DNA from: Luteolibacter rhizosphaerae
GTDB taxonomy: Bacteria; Verrucomicrobiota; Verrucomicrobiia; Verrucomicrobiales; Akkermansiaceae
Direction: 5' to 3'
NCBI RefSeq assembly: GCF_025950095.1
Contig: NZ_JAPDDR010000001.1
Coordinates: forward strand, 620,001 to 684,000
DNA: 64,000 nt
This document shows positions 51,612-59,561 of this stretch, in pieces. Made by a program: the position numbers and the translations under genes. Below the pieces are notes generated by a model, which was not told the DNA's origin, ran no database searches, and saw nothing but the letters and a program-made list of their open reading frames with translations. The stretch's first letter is position 1. Every line of letters begins with the position of its first letter.

Positions 51612-53123
51612 TCACCACCAGATGTCATCTTTCTGGCGGCGCTTGCTCTTGGAACGTGCGCTGTCATCAGTGCCATTGGCACCGACCGAGTAAACTTCGA
51701 AGCCTCCACCCGGCTTCAGAAAATACGCGAAAGGTCGGGAAAAACGGGGATCCTCCGGGATATCAGGCGGCAGGAGCTCCGGGTAGGCCTTGTCCTTCAG
51801 GCAAGATCGTTCGATCAAGCATGCCGCCACCATAAGGTCAAGCAGTACCATTGCATTTGCTCCCACCGTTAGCGGCCAGGTCGCGTGGGGAAAGGCGATC
51901 AGGAGGTGGTTCTTTTTCGTTACGTCAGGATAATGAGCACTTCTCAGATCCGCCGCCCCCTCCGTCCAAGCACTGACAGGACCGGGCGAGATTGCAATCC
52001 TGCGGCACTCCATGGTCGCTCGCAGAAATGCCGCCGCGTTCCAGTCGAACCAGCCGCCGGGAAGCAGATAAGCTCCGAAGTCGCTCACCAACGCGTATTC
52101 GATCGGGCGAGCGTCGGTGACCTCGAAAGCCAGATGAACTTGACGCCGAAAATCGTGACGATCGTTCCTCCACTTCTCCCATAGAGGCAGCATGAGGAGG
52201 GTGGCTTCCACATCCCTTTTCACTGCAGCCCGGAGATCCATGGATTCCAACTCGGCCACGATCCGATGGAGGTCATCCTCTCTCCACTGCCGACGTGCGA
52301 TTCCAGTCCTGAGCGGCTTTGCGATGACTCTCAGCGTGCGGGACATCGTCCATGTTCCGCTCGGTCCCCGGGAGCCGAGGGCCTCGGTCAACTTCAGACT
52401 CAGTAGGATGCTATCGGTTGCCAGATCCGGCTGGTCCGTTTGGAGCGCTGCTTCCGCTCGCAGCGCCAGTGCTGCGTGAATGCTCTCGCAGCGATAGGCG
52501 AGACGATCACGAACGAGGTCGGTGACCAAGGGAGTGGTATCAGCCAATTGTCGCCGGAGATTTGGCAAGGCCGAGAGATCATGGCGGAGGCGTGAGAGTG
52601 TTGCGCCATGCCTGCTCTCGAATTCGGCCAAGAAACTTGCCGGATCCCGACCGTAGCCATCGGCCTTCTTCAGTAGCCGGAAGTCCGCCGAGCCGACCGA
52701 TGGAAGAGGGTGCGGAGGACCTATGATCTCCAAGCTTCCCTTCGGCTGTTTCGGTTTGCGGTGCTTGGAAGCGCTCCGTGCGATCTTGGGCTCGCTCCAA
52801 GGTGTGTCCCACTGGGGGCCGATGAAGGATCTCAAAGAAGCAAGCCGGGCATCGCGTCCTTGGATGGGAGGCCTAGCCATCGCAGCTTCCCACTCTTGAA
52901 GGATGCCGTGCAGAGCAGCGTTGAGCTGCTGCGGGGGCATGTCCGATTCAAGTTCTTCACGACTGATCGGGATGCCCTCCGTCCGCGCTTCTTCCAAAGC
53001 CCTACGCAATTCCTTTGCGCCCCGGCGGTTCGCAGCAGAGATGCCAGCTGCCAACAAGGCGAGCAGGGCCGCGACGCAGTATGCGACAACGCGAAACCGT
53101 TTTCTCCGGAGCAAATGTTTCAT
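51612..53123 (-). CDS. hypothetical single-pass membrane protein
   Basis: From ATG 53123 the protein has 503 residues. One membrane helix near residues 14-32 (VVAYCVAALLALLAAGISAA) is followed by a long, mostly helical domain (RDRLAYRCESIHAALALRAEAALQ). The last 60 residues read PPDIPEDPRFSRPFAYFLKP then GGGFEVYSVGANGTDD, an ending seen in many Planctomycetes/Verrucomicrobia pseudopilin-like and hypothetical proteins (DPxxG.P..Y....GGF.lYSvG.NG.DD). The function is unknown. The GC content is slightly lower than in its neighbours. It lies downstream of ugd but beyond that gene's terminator. Confidence 0.65.
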   Translation of the reverse strand: MKHLLRRKRFRVVAYCVAALLALLAAGISAANRRGAKELRRALEEARTEGIPISREELESDMPPQQLNAALHGILQEWEAAMARPPIQGRDARLASLRSFIGPQWDTPWSEPKIARSASKHRKPKQPKGSLEIIGPPHPLPSVGSADFRLLKKADGYGRDPASFLAEFESRHGATLSRLRHDLSALPNLRRQLADTTPLVTDLVRDRLAYRCESIHAALALRAEAALQTDQPDLATDSILLSLKLTEALGSRGPSGTWTMSRTLRVIAKPLRTGIARRQWREDDLHRIVAELESMDLRAAVKRDVEATLLMLPLWEKWRNDRHDFRRQVHLAFEVTDARPIEYALVSDFGAYLLPGGWFDWNAAAFLRATMECRRIAISPGPVSAWTEGAADLRSAHYPDVTKKNHLLIAFPHATWPLTVGANAMVLLDLMVAACLIERSCLKDKAYPELLPPDIPEDPRFSRPFAYFLKPGGGFEVYSVGANGTDDSARSKSKRRQKDDIWW

Positions 53124-53181
53124 GCCAGGAAGCCGCATGAGGCGGGCATCAGATAAAATGCCCGAGCGATGCCGGCTGACG

Positions 53182-53217
53182 AAAGAAAAAAGAGGCGCGA
53201 GCTGATGCCCGCGCCTC
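53182..53217 (-). terminator. rho-independent terminator of ugd
   Basis: On the minus strand GAGGCGCG / CGCGCCTC form an 8-bp stem around a 10-base loop, followed by TTTTTTCTTTC. It begins 29 bases after the ugd stop. Confidence 0.85.
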
Positions 53218-53245
53218 CTTGTTCAAGACTTGTCTTGGATCGGGC

Positions 53246-54553
53246 TTAGCGACCGATCGAGTGGTATTCGAGACCGGCGGCCTTGGCGTCCTTCGGGTCG
53301 ATGAGGTTGCGGCCGTCGAAGACGAGGGGGGTGCGAAGGCGCTTTTTGATTTCGGCGAGGTCGGCCTTGGCGAAGGCGGGCCATTCGGTGCCGATGACGA
53401 GGGCGTCCGCGCCATCAAGGGTGGCATACATGTCCTCGTGATAGGTGATATCGCCGGTGAGCTCGCCGAACTTCTGGGCGGTGCCGAGAGCCTCCGGATC
53501 GGTGGCGGCGACGACGGCGCCTTCCTTGAGCATCTTCTGGCAGAGCTTGATGGCGACGGACTCGCGGACGTCATCGGTGTTCTGCTTGAAGGCGAGGCCC
53601 CAGAGGGCGATCTTCTTCTCGCGGAAGACCCAGAGTTTTTCGCGGATCTTGTTGAGGAAGCGCTCGAGCTGGTGGGCGTTGATGCTTTCCACTTCCTTGA
53701 GCAGACCGAAGGGTTGGCCGAGGGTCTCGGAGATGTGGATGAAGGCCTTGATGTCCTTCGGGAAGCAGGAGCCGCCGTAGCCGAGGCCGGCATTCAGGAA
53801 GGCGCGGCCGATGCGCTTGTCCATGCCGATGCCTTCGGCGACCTTCTCGACGTCGGCGCCGGAGGCTTCGCAGATGTTGGCGACGGCATTGATGTAGGAG
53901 ATCTTGAGGGCCAGGAAGGAGTTGGCGGCGTGCTTGATCAGCTCGGCGGAGTTGATGTCGGTGACGAGCACTGGAGCCACGAAGGGCTCATAAATCTTCT
54001 GCATGTAGGCCAGCGCGCGGTCGTCGTTCGAGCCGATGACGACGCGGTCCGGGTGGAGCAGGTCATCGACGGCGCAGCCTTCGCGCAGGAACTCGGGATT
54101 CGACACCACGCCGAACTCGACACCCGGAGGGGCGTAGCGGCGGACGGTCTGCTCGACCTTGTCGCCGGTCTTCACGGGCACGGTGGACTTGTCGACGATG
54201 ACGCGGTAGCCGAGCTCCGGAGTGAGGCACTGGGCGATCTCGCGGGCGACTTTCTCGATGAAGGAGAGGTCCACGGAGCCATCCGGCTGGGGCGGGGTGG
54301 GAACGGCGATGAAAATGACATCGCTGTTCTTCACGCCTTCCTCGGTGGAGGTGGTGAATTTCAGGCGACCGGCGGCCACGTTGGACTTCACCAGTTCTTC
54401 AAGGCCCGGCTCGTAGATCGGCACTTTGCCGGCGAGGAGGGTGGCGACTTTCTCCGGATTGTTGTCAACGCAGGTGACCTCATGGCCGACCTCGGCAAAG
54501 CACGTTCCGGAGGTAAGACCGACATAGCCGGTCCCGATGATGCTGATCTTCAT
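53246..54553 (-). CDS. ugd: UDP-glucose 6-dehydrogenase
   Basis: A 435-residue enzyme of normal length. The NAD-binding motif GTGYVGLTSG is at residues 7-16, and the catalytic Cys263 is in LGYGGSCFPKD. Other signatures are STVPVKTGDK, NPEFLREGCAVDD and GLAFKQNTDDVRES. It oxidises UDP-glucose to UDP-glucuronate with two NAD+, feeding exopolysaccharide or glycan synthesis. No glycosyltransferase operon surrounds it; the upstream neighbour is a TSUP exporter on the same strand with an 86-base gap. Confidence 0.95.
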   Translation of the reverse strand: MKISIIGTGYVGLTSGTCFAEVGHEVTCVDNNPEKVATLLAGKVPIYEPGLEELVKSNVAAGRLKFTTSTEEGVKNSDVIFIAVPTPPQPDGSVDLSFIEKVAREIAQCLTPELGYRVIVDKSTVPVKTGDKVEQTVRRYAPPGVEFGVVSNPEFLREGCAVDDLLHPDRVVIGSNDDRALAYMQKIYEPFVAPVLVTDINSAELIKHAANSFLALKISYINAVANICEASGADVEKVAEGIGMDKRIGRAFLNAGLGYGGSCFPKDIKAFIHISETLGQPFGLLKEVESINAHQLERFLNKIREKLWVFREKKIALWGLAFKQNTDDVRESVAIKLCQKMLKEGAVVAATDPEALGTAQKFGELTGDITYHEDMYATLDGADALVIGTEWPAFAKADLAEIKKRLRTPLVFDGRNLIDPKDAKAAGLEYHSIGR

Positions 54554-54639
54554 GGATGTAGGGGGGGTAGGGTGGACGGGCGTCGTCTAGCAGCCTTTGG
54601 CGAACGGCGCAAGTCCCGCGAAAGCGTAATTCGGGCCGA

Positions 54640-55422
54640 TTATGCTGCGATTTGCCCCCAAAAGAGCTTTCCGGCGATTCCGAGTCCGATGACGGCCACA
54701 ATTATTCTCACGGCGGTGGCGGGGATGCGCTGGGCGAAATGGGCGCCGAGGAAGTAGCCGGGGATGGAACCGAGCACCAGCCAGCCGGCGAGGCGCCAAT
54801 CGACGCTGCCGCGGGAGATGAACCAGACGACGGAGGCGACATTGCAGACGACGGCGAGGAGGGCCTTCAGGGCATTGATGCGGTTGACCTCGCGCAGGCC
54901 GAGCAGGCTGAGACCGGCCATCATCATGATGCCGATGCCAGCGCCGAAGTAGCCGCCGTAGACGGCGACGAGTGATTGGAAGACGATGCCCCAAGGGCGG
55001 GGGCGCTCCGGCTCCTTTTCATCGGCGTGCTCGCCGCGCTTCTTCTTGAGCCAGCGCTGGATCGGGGCATTCAGCAAGAAGAGCAGGGTGGCCATGAGCA
55101 GGAGCCAGGGGACGACCCGCTCGAAGACGGAAGGCGGGAGGGCGAGGAGCAGGACGCCGCCGCCGAGGCCGCCGAGGAAGCTGACGATGGCGAGGGGAAG
55201 GATCCACGACTTCACCTCCACGAGGCGCTTGCGGAAGGCCCAGACGCTGCCGGGCATGCCGAGGAAGAGGGCGACGGTGGAGGTGGTATTCGCCAGGACC
55301 GGCGAGAGACCGGCCGCCATGAGGGCGGGGAAGGTGAGCATGGTGCCACCGCCGGCGACGGCATTCATCACCGCGGCGAAGAAGCCGGCGGCGAGGACGA
55401 GCCATTCGTGGTGGGTGGGCAC
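54640..55422 (-). CDS. TauE/SafE (TSUP) family transporter, second copy
   Basis: From GTG 55422 (PTHHEWLVLAAGFFAAVMNA) the protein has 260 residues with about eight membrane helices. FFAAVMNAVAGGGTMLTFPA and YGGYFGAGIGIMMMAGLSLL are the paired TSUP motifs. A charged cytoplasmic loop (RWLKKKRGEHADEKEPERPR) lies in the middle. The frame is open further upstream but without hydrophobic sequence. It differs clearly from the TSUP protein at 47004. It may be transcribed with ugd. The substrate is unknown; sulfite or organosulfonates are typical. Confidence 0.87.
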   Translation of the reverse strand: MPTHHEWLVLAAGFFAAVMNAVAGGGTMLTFPALMAAGLSPVLANTTSTVALFLGMPGSVWAFRKRLVEVKSWILPLAIVSFLGGLGGGVLLLALPPSVFERVVPWLLLMATLLFLLNAPIQRWLKKKRGEHADEKEPERPRPWGIVFQSLVAVYGGYFGAGIGIMMMAGLSLLGLREVNRINALKALLAVVCNVASVVWFISRGSVDWRLAGWLVLGSIPGYFLGAHFAQRIPATAVRIIVAVIGLGIAGKLFWGQIAA

Positions 55423-55493
55423 GGGGGGAAGTAGCGAGTAGCAAGTAGCGGTAGCGAGGGAAAAAGAGGGAGAGGTGGCGGGGAGCGCAGGGG

Positions 55494-58211
55494 TCAGGGA
55501 GCCGGCTGCCAAGTCACGTGGAAGCGGAAGTAGAGCCTCGGCACCTCCTCGTCGATGGACACCGGAATGCCCCACTGGAGAATCTCCCACTCCGGATGCA
55601 GGGAATCGACCATGATCCGGGCCGCTTCTTCCACCGGCTGCCAAGTCTTCAAATCCGGAGAGCTCTGGAGGATAACCTCGACCGCGGAACCGTCGGTCAG
55701 GCGTGGCCGAGGAAACCGTGCGGTCAACCGGTAGTGGTCCGTCACATCGATGGCCGCCGTGAAAGGGGCGGTGCTGCCTGCCGTTGCATGCATCCCGCCG
55801 GCGTAGGCGAGGATATTGGCAACTCCATCATGATCGGCGTCCGCATCGGGGCTACGATCCTCCGGCGGCAATGTGGCGGCCCATTCGTCATATCCCGGCA
55901 GAGCGGGGATGCTATCGTGCGTGAAGATCTCGATGCTACCGGTCTTCTCGGAGGCGACCACCAGGTCCACGAGTCCGTCGCCATCGTGGTCTGCGGCGAG
56001 GATCTGACTGGCGATGCCGATGGTCCGGCCGAGTGTCACCGGCCGGGCAAAGGTTCCATCGCCTTGAGAACGATAGAAGTGGAGTTCGAGGCCGCCGCAG
56101 ATCAAGTCGTCCAAGCCGTCCTGGTCGAAGTCCGTCACGGTCACGGCGTCTCCTTCGGCCAATACGGTGGGAGCCAATGCCGATACATCACCACCGGTGC
56201 CCTTCAATATCCGGGCGGTGATGCCCAGGTGGCCCTGTTGGCAGAAGGCGAGCATTTGGAAAGGTTCCCCGGAGCTGAGGAAGCTACCCTTGAGCAGATG
56301 GCTGGGAATGCCATCAGAGGCAAGGTCAGGGCCGAAGGGTTCGATGGAGAATCCGGCAGCACCAAGATTCCTGTGCAGGGCGAGGCGATTTCCCAAGGCA
56401 GACGGCGCGGTGATGATGTCGATGTCAGCATCGCCATCCGCATCCGTGGTCAAGACCTGGTCCTGAGTGAGCCAGCGATAATGGCCGGCAACTCCGTCTT
56501 GCGGCGGAATCCAAGTGCGTCCCGCGACCGAGATGGACTCCGCGGCGGACAGGGTGCCACCGGCCGAGTTTCGTGACCACGCGAGCGTTTCATCCGGACG
56601 GCGGATGAACAAGGGATCGAGATCGCCATCGCCATCGAAGTCTGCGGCGCCGAGCACGCGACTGGGAACATTGGTGCTGCCCGTGCCGGACCAATCGATT
56701 CCCGAGCGTTTGCGGAAGAATATCTCGGGCCAGCCGGGCTCTTGATTGATCGTTTCCACGACGGCCACTCCATTCTGGCTAGCTCCCAGCGGGTCGGCCA
56801 CGCCATCACCGGTGAAGTCGGCAAGGAGCAGGCTGTCCGCGCCCCAGAACTCCCGTGACCACGGACGATATTCGTTCACCGCCGGGAGCAGAGGCCCGAG
56901 GTAAGCTTCCAATTCCAAGCTGTCCGCACCCATCACGACGAGGTCCGGAAGCGAGTCCTTGTCCAGCTTCGCCGAGCCAATTCGGCCGGGGGTATTCTTG
57001 ATGGGAACGTTCCTGTCGGTGGCATATCCCGTGAAAAGCGGAGACAGGCGTACCGCTGGCTGCAATCCATGGCCCGGGTGCCAGAGATCGAAGCCGACGA
57101 AGTAGCGCAAGCACATGAGCGATCCACTATGAAGTGCGAGCAGGGAGCGTCCCAAGCTGGGCACGCGGACCTCGCTGAGTCCGATCAAGGGACGTGCCGA
57201 TTCGGGGAGGTTCACCAAGCTTGAAGCCGCTGCGGTGGAGCTGCTGCGAAGCACCTGCAGGCGCTTCTCGCCGGGTGAGCAAACGTAGAGCTCTTGGCGT
57301 CCATCGTTGTCCGCATCCAAGACTGCCTGCTCCGGCGGATAGGCGGGAAAGGGGGAGCCGGAGCCGAGCGAGGAGACCTCGGTCCAAGCACCGGAACTGA
57401 GGCTGAAGACGGGATAATGAACCGTGCCTTGGATCGGGTTGTGCTCGATGCCGAAGAGTTCCGGCGGTGCTTCTCCATCGAGTTCCACGAGGGTGCCAAA
57501 CTTGTGAGTGTCTGCCACGAAACTTATGGTGCGGTCCTGTCCGGCGACATAGATACGCACGGTGCCGCCATGGAAGCTGCCATCTCCGGAAACCAAGGTG
57601 GGAGAGCCTCCAGCTGTCCAAGGAGGACCAACCCGTGTGGCTCGTGAGTCCTCCGGCAACCCGACCAGAAGCGGAGTGGCGGTGGTGAATGAGAAGATGA
57701 TGCTGGCGCTACGAAGGCCCGGCTCCTCCGGAAGGAATAGATCGGGGCTGCCATCGCGGTCCAAATCAGCGAGGACAGGGGGATAGGAGCCTTGGATCAC
57801 TCCGGACGGCAATTCCCGGTCGATATCCGGAGCGGCAGCGGTGAGGCCCGGGCGGCTCCGAGACTTCCAAACCCGGAGCCGGGTGCCATCGACCAAGATC
57901 AGGTCTGACTTCGCATCGCCATCCGTGTCTGCCGAGAAGCTGACCGCGGCGTGGTCCAGTCCGGAAGCGAGGGCGGTGCCTTCTCCGATATACATCCCCG
58001 GGAAGTCCACGCTGCCGAGATAGAGGCGCGACTTGACGCTATCCACCCCGGCTACCTCTTCCTTGCCGTCGCCATTCCAGTCGAAGAAAACGAAGCTGGA
58101 GTAGTTAACGGAATCGGTGATGTCCGTGCCCGGGCCGAGGATGTCGAGGGTGCCTGCCGAGGCATGACCCGCGGCGGCGAGAGAGAGAAGGGCAAGGGTG
58201 GGGCGGAGCAT
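55494..58211 (-). CDS. large secreted FG-GAP/VCBS-repeat protein
   Basis: From ATG 58211 the protein has 905 residues with a signal peptide (RPTLALLSLAAAGHASA). Many FG-GAP/VCBS repeats with calcium loops follow: FFDWNGDGKEEVAGVD, SADTDGDAKSDLILVDG, LADLDRDGSPDLFLPE, LDADNDGRQELYV, DFDGDGDLDPLFI, TTDADGDADIDI, DFDQDGLDDLICG, DHDGDGLVDLVVA. These form an integrin-type beta-propeller. The C-terminal 120 residues resemble the Verrucomicrobia tail with DADHDGVANILAY and a final beta domain. It is probably a surface or extracellular binding protein. No enzymatic domain is visible. Confidence 0.88.
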   Translation of the reverse strand: MLRPTLALLSLAAAGHASAGTLDILGPGTDITDSVNYSSFVFFDWNGDGKEEVAGVDSVKSRLYLGSVDFPGMYIGEGTALASGLDHAAVSFSADTDGDAKSDLILVDGTRLRVWKSRSRPGLTAAAPDIDRELPSGVIQGSYPPVLADLDRDGSPDLFLPEEPGLRSASIIFSFTTATPLLVGLPEDSRATRVGPPWTAGGSPTLVSGDGSFHGGTVRIYVAGQDRTISFVADTHKFGTLVELDGEAPPELFGIEHNPIQGTVHYPVFSLSSGAWTEVSSLGSGSPFPAYPPEQAVLDADNDGRQELYVCSPGEKRLQVLRSSSTAAASSLVNLPESARPLIGLSEVRVPSLGRSLLALHSGSLMCLRYFVGFDLWHPGHGLQPAVRLSPLFTGYATDRNVPIKNTPGRIGSAKLDKDSLPDLVVMGADSLELEAYLGPLLPAVNEYRPWSREFWGADSLLLADFTGDGVADPLGASQNGVAVVETINQEPGWPEIFFRKRSGIDWSGTGSTNVPSRVLGAADFDGDGDLDPLFIRRPDETLAWSRNSAGGTLSAAESISVAGRTWIPPQDGVAGHYRWLTQDQVLTTDADGDADIDIITAPSALGNRLALHRNLGAAGFSIEPFGPDLASDGIPSHLLKGSFLSSGEPFQMLAFCQQGHLGITARILKGTGGDVSALAPTVLAEGDAVTVTDFDQDGLDDLICGGLELHFYRSQGDGTFARPVTLGRTIGIASQILAADHDGDGLVDLVVASEKTGSIEIFTHDSIPALPGYDEWAATLPPEDRSPDADADHDGVANILAYAGGMHATAGSTAPFTAAIDVTDHYRLTARFPRPRLTDGSAVEVILQSSPDLKTWQPVEEAARIMVDSLHPEWEILQWGIPVSIDEEVPRLYFRFHVTWQPAP

Positions 58212-58319
58212 GCGCGCGGCCCATAGCACGACCGGGCGGGCGCGTCCAATGCTGTTGGAGATTCTGGTGTGGTGCGGAATTCTGCGCTTGAGCGACTGCA
58301 CGGGCACGACGGCAGGAGT

Positions 58320-59489
58320 TTACTCCGCGCTGCCAAGGGCTTCGGCGGCCTTCTCGAGGAAGGCATCGCGGGCCTGCCATTGGTCGCCGCTGGTGCATTG
58401 GACCATGAAGATGGCGATCATGCCGGTGACGGGGTTGACGGAGAGGTCGGTGCCGTAGGCTCCGTCGTGGCCGAACATGCCGTTCCGGAGATGATAGCCG
58501 AGGCTGTAGTTCACCTTGGTGGTGCCCGTTTGCTCCTTGCGGAGTTCATCCATGGCGGCGGGGGAGAGATAGCGTTTGCCCGCGAGCTCGCCGTTATTTG
58601 CGAGCATCAAGCCGTAGCGGAGGATATCTCCGGTGGTGGAGAAGAGGCCGCCGCCGGGCTCCGGGAAGCGGCGGGCGCGATCGCTGTAAGGTTTGGTGAG
58701 GAACCAAATGTCGCCGCGGACACAAGCGGAGCCGTCCTGGTTCGGGCCATAGGCGCCGGCAAGGCGGGTGAGCCGGGCCTCGCTGGGCCAGAAGCCGGTG
58801 TCCTTCATGCCGAGGGGATCAAAGAAGCGCTGCTGGAGGAAATCCTCGTAGGACATGCCGCTGACGATCTCGACGATGCGCGCGGCGATGTTCATGCCTT
58901 GGTTGCCGTAGGCGTAGCGTTGGCCCGGCTGGGACTGGAGCGGACCGGTGACGGAGGGGATGGAACGGGCCTTGATGGAGGTGGTATCGGCACCGGCGAG
59001 ATGTTGGAGCTCGGCGAGGGGCTCGAGCCCGGCAGTGTGGCTGAGAAGATGCCGGAGCGTGACAGGTGTTGTTAGAGGCTTCAGCAGGGTGTGCTTGGCA
59101 TCCTGCTCGGTCACGACCCGCCAGCGGTCGAACTCGGGGATGAACTTGGTGGCAGGGTCGTCGAGGGCGAGCTTGCCTTCATCGACGAGCATCATGATGG
59201 AGGCCCCGACGAACATCTTGGACATGGAGGCGACCCAGAAAAGGTTGTCCTCGGTCAGAGGCTTGCGGGCCTCGACATCGGCGTATCCGGCGGTGTTCCG
59301 GTAGCGGATCGTGCCTTCGCGATCGGCGACGATGCCGATGAAGCCGGCGAGCTTGTGGGTGGTGAGATAGGGCTCGAGAGCGGTGGCGACGGCGGGGTTG
59401 GGAGGGGACTGAGGCTCTGCCCCATGGCTGGAGAGAACCACGAGGATCTGCGCGAGAGCGGCGATCCCGACAGTGCGGAGAGACGTCAT
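58320..59489 (-). CDS. serine hydrolase of the beta-lactamase/EstB (class C-like) family
   Basis: From ATG 59489 the protein has 389 residues with a signal peptide (VGIAALAQILVVLSSHGAE). The SxxK nucleophile motif is at residues 88-91 (VASMSKMFVG) and YxN at 194-196 (YAYGNQG). The third motif is likely FGHDGAYGT near residue 350. The sequence LRHLLSHTAGLEPLAEL is typical of this esterase and beta-lactamase-like group. Members are esterases or D-Ala peptidases, seldom true beta-lactamases. It lies in a minus-strand set between the FG-GAP gene and the TPR-like gene. Confidence 0.9.
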   Translation of the reverse strand: MTSLRTVGIAALAQILVVLSSHGAEPQSPPNPAVATALEPYLTTHKLAGFIGIVADREGTIRYRNTAGYADVEARKPLTEDNLFWVASMSKMFVGASIMMLVDEGKLALDDPATKFIPEFDRWRVVTEQDAKHTLLKPLTTPVTLRHLLSHTAGLEPLAELQHLAGADTTSIKARSIPSVTGPLQSQPGQRYAYGNQGMNIAARIVEIVSGMSYEDFLQQRFFDPLGMKDTGFWPSEARLTRLAGAYGPNQDGSACVRGDIWFLTKPYSDRARRFPEPGGGLFSTTGDILRYGLMLANNGELAGKRYLSPAAMDELRKEQTGTTKVNYSLGYHLRNGMFGHDGAYGTDLSVNPVTGMIAIFMVQCTSGDQWQARDAFLEKAAEALGSAE

Positions 59490-59561
59490 CGCCGATCTAC
59501 CGAGAGAGCGGCCGGCTTGTTTCACGGAGAGGTCCGTGAATGGAGGAGCGTGCGCTTCCCA

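Noticed and set aside
53219-54757. A 512-residue plus-strand frame opposite ugd
   Set aside because: Antisense to a complete UDP-glucose dehydrogenase; composition unlike a real protein.
58320-59489. Antibiotic-resistance beta-lactamase
   Set aside because: SxxK and YxN motifs are shared with esterases and peptidases of this family; nothing points to antibiotic hydrolysis.
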